Notes: generated by a model from the sequence alone, not told the origin. A stretch of DNA of 64,000 nt from Bradyrhizobium sp. CCGUVB4N (GCF_024199945.1 NZ_JANADP010000001.1:6758001-6822000), one strand, 5' to 3'. Shown: positions 18,601 through 26,393, numbered from the stretch's first letter. Made by a program: numbers and translations.

Positions 18601-19423
18601 ATTGATCGTTGTTGACGTCATCGTCGAGGGGCGACTTTCCCGCAATCTTCCACGCAACCGCGCGGCCGCGACCGCCGAGCACGAGAAGCCGGCCGGAGGA
18701 ATCGGTTTGAATTTCGCCCAGGCTGTCGATCGCGCCAGACGGGCAATCGAGTTGCCCAAGGTCATCGGATGGAAACGATTTCGGGTAGTTCGGCATATCG
18801 ACGACCGCTCCGCGGGCACCGTCGAAATATCTGGCAGGTGTCGGTGCATCAAAGCGGACAGGCGCTGCCGACACGCCGGATACGACACGCGGGCCCGGAT
18901 CGATCACGAGCTTGCGCAAGCGATCCGGCGAAGCGAGCGTTCCGAGCTTATCGGGCGGCTGCGGAGCGCCGGCCTGCGTCAGGGACGGATTTCGGATCGG
19001 GGGAAGATTCCCGTCCTCGTAGCTTGCGATTCCCTGCGGATCGCTCTCGGCGAGAATGAACCAGTTGGTCTTCTTGTTCGCGACATGCACGGTCCAGATG
19101 ATGTCTGCGATCCTTCGCCCGTCGATCTCGTCGCCGATCCGCACTTCGCGCCCGTCGCCACGGGGCCAGCTTTCCGAACCGCCATCAGCGTAGGAAAAAA
19201 GGCGAAACCGCGCGGCGTGACGCTTCAGGGCCCCGGACCCATCGCGAAGATCGCTGCTGCGAATGGGATCGGACTCCGTCCCGCGCCGGATCGGCAATCC
19301 GCCTGTCAGACGGCCGCCGCCGGGGAGTAAGCTGCCCGCCATCGTCTCCGGCGCGATGACATAGTCATCGGAATTGCCGACACGCGCGACGCCGATGGCG
19401 GGATGAATTCTGAATATGGTCAT
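15650..19423 (-). CDS. LodA-like CTQ quinoprotein oxidase fused to a haem-oxygenase-like diiron domain
   Basis: The product is 1257 residues; LodA (lysine epsilon-oxidase) has about 726. Residues 1-680 look LodA-like: start IFRIHPAIGVARVGNS, the Cys473 motif NCIGGRLSPGID, and Trp553 in LALPWHTDYNSC, matching the Cys and Trp that crosslink into cysteine tryptophylquinone. Residues about 720-1010 resemble the iron-containing haem-oxygenase-like diiron family: E847 and H857 in DEFGDGEVSKNH, E919, then H945, D949 and H955 in HIGIDNAVNGHG. Residues 1110-1235 resemble a heme-less planctomycete-type cytochrome tail (ITPGDPGASAF, VQRWIANGCP) without CxxCH. There is no signal peptide. The LodB-like gene overlaps its stop. 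Substrate unknown; an amino acid or peptide amine is expected. Confidence 0.85.
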   Translation of the reverse strand: MTIFRIHPAIGVARVGNSDDYVIAPETMAGSLLPGGGRLTGGLPIRRGTESDPIRSSDLRDGSGALKRHAARFRLFSYADGGSESWPRGDGREVRIGDEIDGRRIADIIWTVHVANKKTNWFILAESDPQGIASYEDGNLPPIRNPSLTQAGAPQPPDKLGTLASPDRLRKLVIDPGPRVVSGVSAAPVRFDAPTPARYFDGARGAVVDMPNYPKSFPSDDLGQLDCPSGAIDSLGEIQTDSSGRLLVLGGRGRAVAWKIAGKSPLDDDVNNDQWFDDTSDGPVSATIVFEDGGRAAAHGAWVTATDPSFAPQILNVVSMWDDVYDVWVRQLELAPDIFDNATKDYNPAYMPTFVDQVAPILKSASQQHWVANLSQTGISAHAALARITETTDPARTSLAGLSAVFRDPSQDQKRNTTLMPLHLGDADESLLALRRTQYFFLQQWNKGLGHFRPGLSALGPGEFLDKATLVNCIGGRLSPGIDLTFVMREPALYVLPWQTSGAGPFRIRAKALAYDAGLAGGRPFLSVGYVPRHDDQSGLEPGDLSKFLALPWHTDYNSCATHPLDPPVGKTRTLFWSWPAQRPVAVYDASQVGWGPRDLNDPTDGFQLGPQLWSLRGWGTDAADAENWGRYQERKDMLYNWHRIGTVLQSPAIADLPQSSPPGTSVHEDWYLEVESLLRDTGQTPVVPFPNYATEIPTPDPKPTHDDAGPTPDNLNPGAVRELFHQLLNIDEYPGALRNARRYVDFWLKWAEVFSLDPTVASYDRTFFPYSPQAIEDRMQLIYQELSDDADLVDPDPLITNVGQMITRIKQFTPLNLLDGAWLRNIGKAGPTDEVRALLFSIWMDEFGDGEVSKNHCNIYLDLCHSVGFYPPELTSREFAFDEELLDSAFTVPTFELAISEFTEEYYPEILGMTLQLEWEVLGLKPTRDLLASLGLNSHFYVMHIGIDNAVNGHGRRALDAVLLYLQTIQGAGGTDAVNKAWRRIWNGYVAFGQIGSLGAQLHDLITNPPSLEERMIALIKSKADFGSRNHQAHALRGTPINELFAVPDQFLQLIKSDLLTPGDWENSRLNQLIQFQTGAMFRVFTDDEIDLLRDYTLSLAGGPKPPPPKGLPPAAAMEAVLKQLKSQQTGTPGHTANSLTDESGVAHTIAWWFDQPPAAFMAALASPRNNMITPGDPGASAFLTTWIAPNGPMGGVFGQMAVDSPGMTCRAVVQRWIANGCPAVDEVIRMLRLTTPSPKRQRHKTGRMFGMGSVH

Positions 19424-19444
19424 GACGCCGGGCCCACAAGATGC

Positions 19445-19483
19445 TCGGGGGTTACCATCTCGCTTGCGCTGATGAACCCCCGA
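19445..19483 (-). other. Intercistronic stem-loop between S10 peptidase and LodA-like genes
   Basis: tcgggggtt (19445-19453) and aacccccga (19475-19483) form a perfect 9-base-pair stem with a 21-base loop. It fills most of the 89-base gap between two same-strand genes. No T-run follows, so a simple terminator is unlikely; mRNA processing, stability or partial attenuation are possible. Confidence 0.5.
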
Positions 19484-19512
19484 TGAGGAAACAGAAAGGT
19501 CTTGCGAAACGA

Positions 19513-21114
19513 TCAGTAGGGAGTCCGGCTCATACGCCTTCGTACCGGGACGCCGTGAAGTCTGGTAGCAGACCGAGCTGACGCTGATGCGACGGCCAGC
19601 GGTCGAGGCTCCAGCTCGTCATAGAATCCGGCGAGGTCCGCTTTCATCGCTGCCCTCGAAGCATTGTCGAGATAGACCATGTGGCCCGAGGGATAATTTC
19701 GAATCGTTATCCTGCCGGCCATATCCGAACTGCCAAGGGGCATGTCTTCGAAGTTCAGGATCGTTTGAAAGAACGGTGTGACGGCATCGTAGTAGCCGTT
19801 GGCCGAAAACACTTTCAAATTGAGATTGAGCGCCATGGCTGCGGCAAGGTCGCCAGCGGTGTAGAGGGTGTCGGCACCACCCTTCTGTGCGCCTGTTGGA
19901 TCGACGTGACCGAAATCCCAGTTGTTGAACGCCTGATCGTTCGAATCCAAAAATGGCGATACCGACGTATATTTCAGCTCGTCATTGAGATAGACGTTCC
20001 ACATGGTGGTATAGACGCCGCCGATAGCGTTCATCGTCGGATCGTTGTTGCCGGAGTTCGGATCAATCGACCCGGCGATTCCCTGTTCGCTCGCTTTAAC
20101 GCGCCCATCATAGGCGCCGATCGCCTTCCCATCGCTCTGGAGTAGACTTGTCAGAAAAACCGTTCCCTCTGCGGCGGCGGGATTGAGCTTCCAGTAGCTC
20201 AAGACGACTTCCGGTATTCCAATCATTTCGCTCAGACGTCGAAGCACCGCCTGATCAATCTGTGGATACCGAGGCAACGCTTGAGCGTAGTCCCCACGGG
20301 CGAATTCCTCGACCGATTTCATGAAGGAAGCAAGATCGCCTGGCACCGGCTTGACCTTGTGGTGAAAGAGCGCGTCAGCCGCCAGGGTCGGCAGCATCCC
20401 GATTGGATTGCTCGTCTTGGAATAGTCCAGGATGGAGGATTGCAGGACGACGCCGTTCAGGTCCACGCCATCCTCGTGCAGCATCCAGGTGAGGACGCAA
20501 GTTCTGGGCGTGCCGTACGACTCGCCAAAAAGGAATTTCGGCGAATTCCAGCGCTGGAAGACGGTCAGGTAGCGCTTGATGAACTGTTTGATGCACCGGG
20601 CGTCCTGGTCGACACCCCAAAAATCCCTGTTCTTGTTCGGCGCGATGGCAGCCGAATAGCCGGTCCCGACGGGATTGATGAAAACCAGATCCGAATGATC
20701 GAGTAGGCTATCAGGATTGTCTTCCAGCGCGTAGGGCGCGGGCGGCGTGAAGTCCGGCAGGCTGGTCTTGATGCGGCGCGGGCCGAACGAACCGAGCAAC
20801 AGGTAGACTGACGACGAGCCTGGCCCTCCGTTGTAGAAGAAGGTGACAGGGCGCTCCTTTGCGCTCTTCACGTTCGCGGTAAACGCCACATAGAATATCT
20901 TCGCCGCCGGCTGCCCACTATAGAGGTCGGCCGTGACCAGATGCCCGGCCCGGGCCGTGTATTTGAGCGTCGCGCCCCCGATTTTGAGCTGATGCTGAGT
21001 GGCAACCGACCTTTCCGTGACGTCCGTGATCGAGTCGTTCTTGCGCGAGCCGTAGATGACGGTATCGATGAACGGCTGGTCCGACGACAGTTCTTCAGAA
21101 GGCATCAGGCTCAT
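19513..21114 (-). CDS. Serine carboxypeptidase-like peptidase, family S10
   Basis: The ATG at 21114 has a GAGG site about seven bases upstream and gives 533 residues. Family S10 motifs are complete: FFYNGGPGSSS (oxyanion hole, near residue 95), GESYGTPR with catalytic Ser199, SANGYYDAVTPF with Asp443, and YPSGHMVYLD with His478. S10 enzymes remove C-terminal residues at acid pH. No Sec or Tat signal is visible, so it may be cytoplasmic or exported by another route. It precedes the LodA-like gene by 89 bases on the same strand and probably shares its transcript. It might trim a peptide substrate or release amino acids for the oxidase. Confidence 0.88.
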   Translation of the reverse strand: MSLMPSEELSSDQPFIDTVIYGSRKNDSITDVTERSVATQHQLKIGGATLKYTARAGHLVTADLYSGQPAAKIFYVAFTANVKSAKERPVTFFYNGGPGSSSVYLLLGSFGPRRIKTSLPDFTPPAPYALEDNPDSLLDHSDLVFINPVGTGYSAAIAPNKNRDFWGVDQDARCIKQFIKRYLTVFQRWNSPKFLFGESYGTPRTCVLTWMLHEDGVDLNGVVLQSSILDYSKTSNPIGMLPTLAADALFHHKVKPVPGDLASFMKSVEEFARGDYAQALPRYPQIDQAVLRRLSEMIGIPEVVLSYWKLNPAAAEGTVFLTSLLQSDGKAIGAYDGRVKASEQGIAGSIDPNSGNNDPTMNAIGGVYTTMWNVYLNDELKYTSVSPFLDSNDQAFNNWDFGHVDPTGAQKGGADTLYTAGDLAAAMALNLNLKVFSANGYYDAVTPFFQTILNFEDMPLGSSDMAGRITIRNYPSGHMVYLDNASRAAMKADLAGFYDELEPRPLAVASASARSATRLHGVPVRRRMSRTPY

Positions 21115-21383
21115 GAATGACCTCGTTGAAATCGGATGTTGGCCGGCTGGTCCCGTCGAAATGCTAATGCGCTTGTCGCAATATTCAGTCTCGTCACAAC
21201 AGTCGTGATCGCGCCGTGCGGCCCGAGAGGGCCGCAACGAGCACCTTCCACGATCTCGGTGGGACGCTATGCTGCAAAGGGCTCGCGAGGAACCCGCAAT
21301 AAATTCTCAATGGATGATAAGAATCGCACAGCTCAACTTCCCGGCGAGGCAATGATCGGTCGGGCATGCAGCTCTGCTCCGCC
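21115..21383. other. 269-base gap: strong hairpin and degenerate LysR leader copy
   Basis: tgcggccc-GAGA-gggccgca at 21217-21236 is an 8-base-pair stem with a GAGA tetraloop and no T-run. On the + strand, 21289-21331 is copy A of a repeat whose intact form is the 5' end of the LysR gene at 23428. The reading frame after it has no recognisable LysR body, so copy A is a relic or a retained control region. The promoter of the S10-LodA-LodB unit should lie here, but I cannot place it. Confidence 0.5.
21289..21331 (+). repeat. LysR leader repeat, copy A (divergent from S10 gene)
   Basis: This copy matches 23407-23449 in 36 of 43 positions without gaps. It includes the aataaattctc element and the codons for M-D-D-K-N-R-T, where the intact gene has M-L-D-K-K-C-T. 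Similarity stops shortly after. Confidence 0.65.
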
Positions 21384-23117
21384 CTAAGGCACGATGCGTC
21401 TCAACAGGGGCGCCTCGAAATTCGCCTGAACCGCCCAGGGAGCCGCACGACCGGTCGTGTGACGGATCACGCTCGGGATATCCTTTTCATCGAGCACGAC
21501 GTCGATCAGGATCGGAGACGCGGTCAGCTCAGCCGCCTGTCGCAGTGCCTCGTCGAGCTCGGCCAGCGTTTTGGCCCGGGCATGCCGTGCGCCGAAAGCC
21601 TGGGCCAGAGCGGCGTAATCCCAGCGGCTGAGCGCATTGTAATAGTCCGGCTGTCCCTGCGCGCTGTCATAGTACTCAGGATGCCCCATGAACTGCTGAA
21701 TGCCCATGATCCCGTTGTTCATCACGCAGATCACCGCGGGCAGTTTGTACTGAACCAGTGTGGAGAGCACCTGCGGCCCCTCACGGAAGGCACCGTCTCC
21801 CACGAACACGACCGGCCGCCTGGTGCCGGCGCAGGCTGCGCCGACCGAAGCTCCAAGGCTGTATCCGATCGACATCCAGATGGATTGCGACACATATCCC
21901 TGCCGGGCGGCGATCGGCAGTCCTGCGGAAGCGAAAAGCGACAGGCCGGTATCCGCGATGACGAGCTTGTCCCGCACGAAATCCGACATTCGCGCGAACA
22001 GAAGATCGAAAGTCATGGGTGAATCGCCGGCAGAGGGGCTGGAGCCCGGCTGTCGCAAGGCAGTCCCGTCCCACCGAAGCGGCACGGCCGCATGACTTGC
22101 CAGCCGGTACGTCAGCCCGACCACGAACTCCCTGAGCCCGACATCGGGGTAGATGTGATGCCCGATGCGTATGCCACCGTGCGATGCAAGTATCATGCTG
22201 TTGTAGTCTTTCGCGACGATGTCGCCGACGAAATCCGTGATCGCGGTGCCCAGGGCAATGACGAGATCGGCCCTCTCGACGAATTCCTGAAGGTCGGGTG
22301 GCGCGAACCGTCCATCATAGACGCCGAGGAAGCCCCTTGTGGTCTCGGCCAGCACCGATTTTCCGGCCAGCGTCGTCACGTAAGGCAGCCCGCCCGCGCG
22401 CAACAGCTCGGCGAACTCCCCGTGCAATTGCCAGCGGTCGAGCTCTTCGCCGGCCCACACGACAGGGCGCTGCGCGCCGGCAAGCCGCGCCATGGCGTCG
22501 TCGAGGCATTCCGATAGCGAGTCCGCATTGACCGGCTTCAGCGAGGCGCTGAGCTTCCCCACCGGCAAGGGGCAGGACTGCCCCCACAAGTCCTGGCTGA
22601 TTTCGAGATAGACCGGGCGCCGGTGTGTCATGCAGGCGATCAGGACCTCGTCGATCTTGTCCGGCGCCTCCTCCGCCCGCTCGATCACGGCGGTCGCCGC
22701 CGTCACCTGCGCATAAATCGCCAGGTCCGCCCTCAGCCGGCCGGTCGAGTGCAGGAACATGATGCCGTAATCGACTTCGAGATCGAGCTGGTTGGTAGAG
22801 GGACCTCCATTGATGACGACAACCGGACATCGCTCGACAAAAGCGCCGGTGACGCCGTTGAGCGCACTCAAGGCGCCGACGCCATAGGTCCCGCACATCG
22901 CGCCATAACCCCGGATGCGGGCATAGGCGTCGGCCGCATACGCTGCCTCCATCTCATACGTCGTGAAGACAGCCTTCAGCCGGGAATTTCCGGCGAGCGC
23001 GGCAAGCAACCCACTGCAATAACTGCCCGGCACGTTGAACAGATGCTCGATGCCGAGCTCCTCCAGGCGGGTAACGAGATAGGATGCCACCGTGCCGTTG
23101 CGGGGCCTTTCAAGCAT
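21384..23117 (-). CDS. Thiamine-diphosphate-dependent 2-oxoacid decarboxylase (indolepyruvate decarboxylase-like)
   Basis: A GGAGGT site lies 8 bases before ATG 23117 but only 2 before ATG 23123, so 23117 is preferred (577 residues). The three ThDP-enzyme domains are visible: a pyrimidine-binding domain with the catalytic Glu in YEMEAAYAADAYAR (near residue 55), a central domain, and a diphosphate-binding motif GDGAF...NN (residues about 440-468). The HH pair of pyruvate decarboxylases is reduced to FLHSTG, so substrate and chemistry may differ from pyruvate or indolepyruvate decarboxylases; acetolactate-synthase-like carboligation is an alternative. It is divergent from the LysR gene at 23428 and lies upstream of the S10-LodA-LodB genes on the same strand. 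Confidence 0.8.
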   Translation of the reverse strand: MLERPRNGTVASYLVTRLEELGIEHLFNVPGSYCSGLLAALAGNSRLKAVFTTYEMEAAYAADAYARIRGYGAMCGTYGVGALSALNGVTGAFVERCPVVVINGGPSTNQLDLEVDYGIMFLHSTGRLRADLAIYAQVTAATAVIERAEEAPDKIDEVLIACMTHRRPVYLEISQDLWGQSCPLPVGKLSASLKPVNADSLSECLDDAMARLAGAQRPVVWAGEELDRWQLHGEFAELLRAGGLPYVTTLAGKSVLAETTRGFLGVYDGRFAPPDLQEFVERADLVIALGTAITDFVGDIVAKDYNSMILASHGGIRIGHHIYPDVGLREFVVGLTYRLASHAAVPLRWDGTALRQPGSSPSAGDSPMTFDLLFARMSDFVRDKLVIADTGLSLFASAGLPIAARQGYVSQSIWMSIGYSLGASVGAACAGTRRPVVFVGDGAFREGPQVLSTLVQYKLPAVICVMNNGIMGIQQFMGHPEYYDSAQGQPDYYNALSRWDYAALAQAFGARHARAKTLAELDEALRQAAELTASPILIDVVLDEKDIPSVIRHTTGRAAPWAVQANFEAPLLRRIVP

Positions 23118-23427
23118 GGCCATCCACCTCCAGCGCCGGTTCGGCGTCCGCCGTTACCGCTGTCTCGAACCGGATACTGCAGCAGCCATGACCAGACGGC
23201 ATACAGACCAGCAACAATCGATGATTGATCGTGTGGCGCCACCAAGTGGCGCACACCTGGAGATAGTCGGACTGCAAGATGAAAAAAGGAGCAATTCCGC
23301 CCTGTATTAAGCGGAGAAGCGTGCGCGCGAGGTGACGGCGCGTCGCCAGCTTCCCACCCTTCTTTTTTTCTACCATTACGCGAGTTTAGCCCTCGCCGCT
23401 GTCTTGGGAACTCGCTATAAATTCTCT
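23118..23427. promoter_or_regulatory. Divergent control region between decarboxylase and LysR genes
   Basis: It holds a perfect 10-base palindrome gtggcgccac (23233-23242) with a second gtggcgc 13 bases on, possible LysR contact sites. The right part (23378-23451, running into the LysR gene) is repeat copy B. A TATAAA at 23416-23421 lies so close to ATG 23428 that, if it is a -10 box, the LysR mRNA would be leaderless; no ribosome site is seen. Confidence 0.4.
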
Positions 23428-23451
23428 ATGCTTGATAAGAAATGCACAGGC
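23378..23451 (+). repeat. LysR leader repeat, copy B (intact LysR gene)
   Basis: These 74 bases match 26196-26269 in 66 positions with no gap, and the last 43 match copy A. The repeat covers the last 50 bases before ATG 23428 and the first eight codons. Because an intact gene follows, this copy is probably the source or the conserved original. Confidence 0.7.
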
Positions 23452-24393
23452 GATCTCGACTGGGAAGACTTGCGCTATTTCGCAGCGCTTGCGCGGCATC
23501 GCTCGCTGTCCGCAACTGCCCGTGCGCTGCGCGTCAATCATGCGACGGTGTCCCGCCGCGTTGCTCACCTCGAGGCGCTTCTCGGGCGCGCCTTGTTCGA
23601 GAGCCGCGCCGAGGGCTACATGCTGACGGCCGACGGCAGGGCCGTGCTGGAAGAAGCCAAGGTCATGGACAGCGCAGCGCTCTCGGTTCTGCGGCGCCTC
23701 GATGCGAGCGCAGAACTCAGCGGCCTCGTCCGATTGACGGCCGGACGCAGCCTGGCCGAAGGATTCCTGATCGACCGGCTGGACGGGCTGCATCGACGTC
23801 ATCCGGGAATAGATCTCGAGCTCATCGGCGATGTCAGGCTCCTGAGCCTTGCCCGGAGAGAGGCCGACATTGCCTTGCGTTTCGGTCACCCTAAGGGCAG
23901 TGAGCTCGCCGCCCGGCGCGTGGGCACGATCTACTTTGGCCTCTACGTCGCTGCGAACCTGCGCTCCGAACCGGACATGATGACGCGATTGCCGCTTGTC
24001 GGCTTCGACAGGAACGGCGATTCGATTGCCGAAGCCGAATGGCTCGAGCAGCATTTTCCGGGACGCCGGTTCTCCTTTCGCGCCAACAGCCAGATCGCGC
24101 AGGCTGCTGCGACACGGGCAGGCTTCGGAATCGCGCTGCTGCCGCGCTATCTGGCCGACAATGATCGCAAGCTTGCCGAGATCGACTGCGACGCGCCGAT
24201 GCTCGAGCGCGAGCTCTGGCTTCTGATCCGTCCCGACCTGACGAAAGTGCCTCGTGTCCGCGCGGTCGCCGACTATCTCGTCGAGATCTTCCGCCGCGAA
24301 CGGCAGCACTTCGCGGGCCATTCCCACGCCGCCGGGCGTGAACCGATGGAAGTGCAGCCGGCGGAAGAAGAAGAAGAGGCCCCGGAAGCCTGA
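23428..24393 (+). CDS. LysR-family transcriptional regulator
   Basis: The ATG at 23428 gives 321 residues; the frame is open back to 23332, so a longer N-terminus cannot be ruled out. The winged helix-turn-helix covers about residues 9-68 (DLRYFAALARHRSLSATARA, NHATVSRRVAHLE). The effector domain follows. The C-terminus ends in an unusual Glu run encoded by gaagaagaagaa. It is divergent from the decarboxylase gene and convergent with the S53 peptidase gene. It is the only complete regulator of the 14.5-26 kb block and likely controls several of its genes through the repeated leader. Confidence 0.88.
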   Translation: MLDKKCTGDLDWEDLRYFAALARHRSLSATARALRVNHATVSRRVAHLEALLGRALFESRAEGYMLTADGRAVLEEAKVMDSAALSVLRRLDASAELSGLVRLTAGRSLAEGFLIDRLDGLHRRHPGIDLELIGDVRLLSLARREADIALRFGHPKGSELAARRVGTIYFGLYVAANLRSEPDMMTRLPLVGFDRNGDSIAEAEWLEQHFPGRRFSFRANSQIAQAAATRAGFGIALLPRYLADNDRKLAEIDCDAPMLERELWLLIRPDLTKVPRVRAVADYLVEIFRRERQHFAGHSHAAGREPMEVQPAEEEEEAPEA

Positions 24394-24471
24394 GCTGCGG
24401 GGCCCCTCCTCCGCCGGCTGCACCGTCGTGCCGATGAATGGCCAGCCACCTTCCACCGGCACGACGAGAAG

Positions 24472-26067
24472 TCACGCGCTCACACCAGCCAGTCTCGTCA
24501 CGAGTTGCTTCAAATCCGGCGTCCCGATCCCGGTGACGAGGTCATAACCCGGCCCGCAACTGTAGGCGCCGTTGCTTTGAGTCAATATGTCGCGGAAGCA
24601 GTTGCTGCCGATCATCGGGTAGATCAGCGGATTGAGATAGGGAAGCGGTGCTTGGCGGTTGTTCTGCCGCGCCTCGTTGATCAGCGCACACAAGCCGGCC
24701 CATATCGGCGCGCTCCAGCTGGTGCCGCCATACTGCAAGCGCTGGCCGTTGAGGATGATCAAGCCGCCTTCATTGGGATCCGCCGCAGCGCCGACATCGG
24801 GGACCATCCGTTGATTGCCGGCCGGCACACCATTGCCCTGTTGCCACGACGGTCGCGGAAAGAATTTGCTCTTCCCACCGCCGCTGCCCGTCCAGCCGGT
24901 TTCGGACGCCACCTGCCCGTTCGCCGCCAACCGCAGCGACGTGCCGCCGACCGCCACGACATGCGGGCTGGTCGCCATCCACTCGGCCGCCAGCGGGCCG
25001 TTGGCATGATGGCCGTCCGGCCCCGGGTTTGACCCGGCATCGCCGGTCGACACGAACACGTTGACGCCCAGGGCGGCGAACCGGACGAAACGGGCCTCCT
25101 CGGCGTTCACTTCGCCCTGCGTCATGAAGGCTTCACTGAGGCCAAGGCTGATCGACACGACACGCAAAGTCGGTTGCGCCAGCGCGTCGGCGTAGATGCG
25201 GTCGAGCGCGCGGTCGAGATCGATAAAGGCGAGCGTGCCGGTGGCGTAGATGCGCACGTTCGCCTCGGGAGCGATGGTGCTCGCCCATTGCGCATCCAAC
25301 GTCTCCTCGCCCGAGGGGGCAGGCAACGCTCCGCCCTTGACGTTGATCTTGGTGATGCGCGCCATGCTGCCGGCAACGCCGTTGGCCGTCCAAAACGCCG
25401 TCAGGTCGGAGTCCAGCGGGAACGTATCGATCAGGATGGCAATCTCCTGCCCCTTCCCGCTCAGGCCGAGCCCTGCGCCGCTGTAGGCCTTCAGGATTTC
25501 CGGAGCCAGATACGGCGGCGCGTTGGCGATCGCCGGCTCCACGGCCGCCTCCGACTTCACCTGCATGTACGAGCGGAGATGCTTGCGGGCTTGCCGATAG
25601 GGTTGCAGCCCGCCGATATTCACCACCGCACCAGCAACATCCACCGGCAGGCTCGGGACGTCGGACGCAGCAGTGTACGTCTGGCCCTCCCGCGTGACTC
25701 GCACCATGTGCACGCCGAGGCTCGCCTCGACCTGCGAAGCGGGAGCGGTGGCGTAGATGGTGGTGCGGTCGGGCGTCACCTGCGTGATGGTGAAGCCCTC
25801 CTTCTTCAGCCAGCTCTCCAGCGCGCCGGCTGCGGCCGAATCGACCGCGTATTTCGTCTTCAGCTCCTGTGGCGAAATCGTTTCGCCCTTGTCGACACGC
25901 GCCTCAAGCTCCTTCTGGACATCAGGCGCAACGCCAAGCGCAAAACTTACGTCCATCTTCTCGTCGCGGTGCCGCGGATCGGCCGCGCTGGCGATCAGGC
26001 CGTGCGCCGTCACGCCCGACGACGGAATGGGGACCACGCTGTTTGGAAACATTTTTCTGTCTGTCAT
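24472..26067 (-). CDS. S53 family acid peptidase (sedolisin/kumamolisin type)
   Basis: The product is 531 residues and includes the prodomain (about 1-175) that is cleaved on activation. The catalytic set is complete: Glu254 and Asp258 in GEETLDAQW, oxyanion Asp343 in STGDAGS, and nucleophile Ser450 in YGGTSWSAP. The calcium site is FRDI (491-494) with CGPGYDLVTGIGTP near the end. No typical signal peptide is seen; many proteobacterial S53 enzymes are exported without one that is obvious. These are endopeptidases active at acid pH. With the S10 carboxypeptidase it makes a second acid peptidase in this block. Repeat copy C lies upstream, divergent. Confidence 0.92.
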   Translation of the reverse strand: MTDRKMFPNSVVPIPSSGVTAHGLIASAADPRHRDEKMDVSFALGVAPDVQKELEARVDKGETISPQELKTKYAVDSAAAGALESWLKKEGFTITQVTPDRTTIYATAPASQVEASLGVHMVRVTREGQTYTAASDVPSLPVDVAGAVVNIGGLQPYRQARKHLRSYMQVKSEAAVEPAIANAPPYLAPEILKAYSGAGLGLSGKGQEIAILIDTFPLDSDLTAFWTANGVAGSMARITKINVKGGALPAPSGEETLDAQWASTIAPEANVRIYATGTLAFIDLDRALDRIYADALAQPTLRVVSISLGLSEAFMTQGEVNAEEARFVRFAALGVNVFVSTGDAGSNPGPDGHHANGPLAAEWMATSPHVVAVGGTSLRLAANGQVASETGWTGSGGGKSKFFPRPSWQQGNGVPAGNQRMVPDVGAAADPNEGGLIILNGQRLQYGGTSWSAPIWAGLCALINEARQNNRQAPLPYLNPLIYPMIGSNCFRDILTQSNGAYSCGPGYDLVTGIGTPDLKQLVTRLAGVSA

Positions 26068-26195
26068 TTTTACAGCCCTCGTTTCACAGGTTCATTGTTC
26101 GGATGGCAATTTGCTCAGGTGACAATTCTCGGCGTCGTCATTTGCAATTTCATTTTGATGCCGCACCTCGTTGAAACGAGGCGAAGCCAACCCGC

Positions 26196-26269
26196 ACGCG
26201 AGCTTAGCCCTCGCCGCTCTCCTGGGAATTCGCAATAAATTCTCTGTGCTCGATCAGAAATGCACAGGC
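26196..26269 (+). repeat. LysR leader repeat, copy C (divergent from S53 gene)
   Basis: It matches copy B at 89 percent over 74 bases without gaps. Translated in the LysR frame it reads KFSVLDQKCTG against KFSMLDKKCTG, with GTG in place of ATG. After GGC the frame diverges and ends soon, so the regulator body is missing. Confidence 0.7.
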
Positions 26270-26393
26270 CCCCAAGGAGGAGCCGCAATGTGAGCCGGCT
26301 GACCAATTGCACGACTGCGGCGACACACTCGCTGACACCGATCGGGCTCCTGCGACCGTGGCGATCCAGAAGTGCGAGTTCTATGATTGAGGC

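Noticed and set aside
19424..19512. Short precursor-peptide gene between S10 and LodA-like genes
   Set aside because: The 89-base gap is mostly taken by a stem-loop and has no frame with a ribosome site long enough for a credible precursor.
24394..24471. Rho-independent terminator between convergent LysR and S53 genes
   Set aside because: GC-rich stretches are present but I find no stem followed by a T-run.
26165..26181. Inverted repeat cctcg-ttgaaa-cgagg as an operator
   Set aside because: A 5-base stem is too short to stand out, and the similar cctcgttgaaa at 21120 lacks the second arm.
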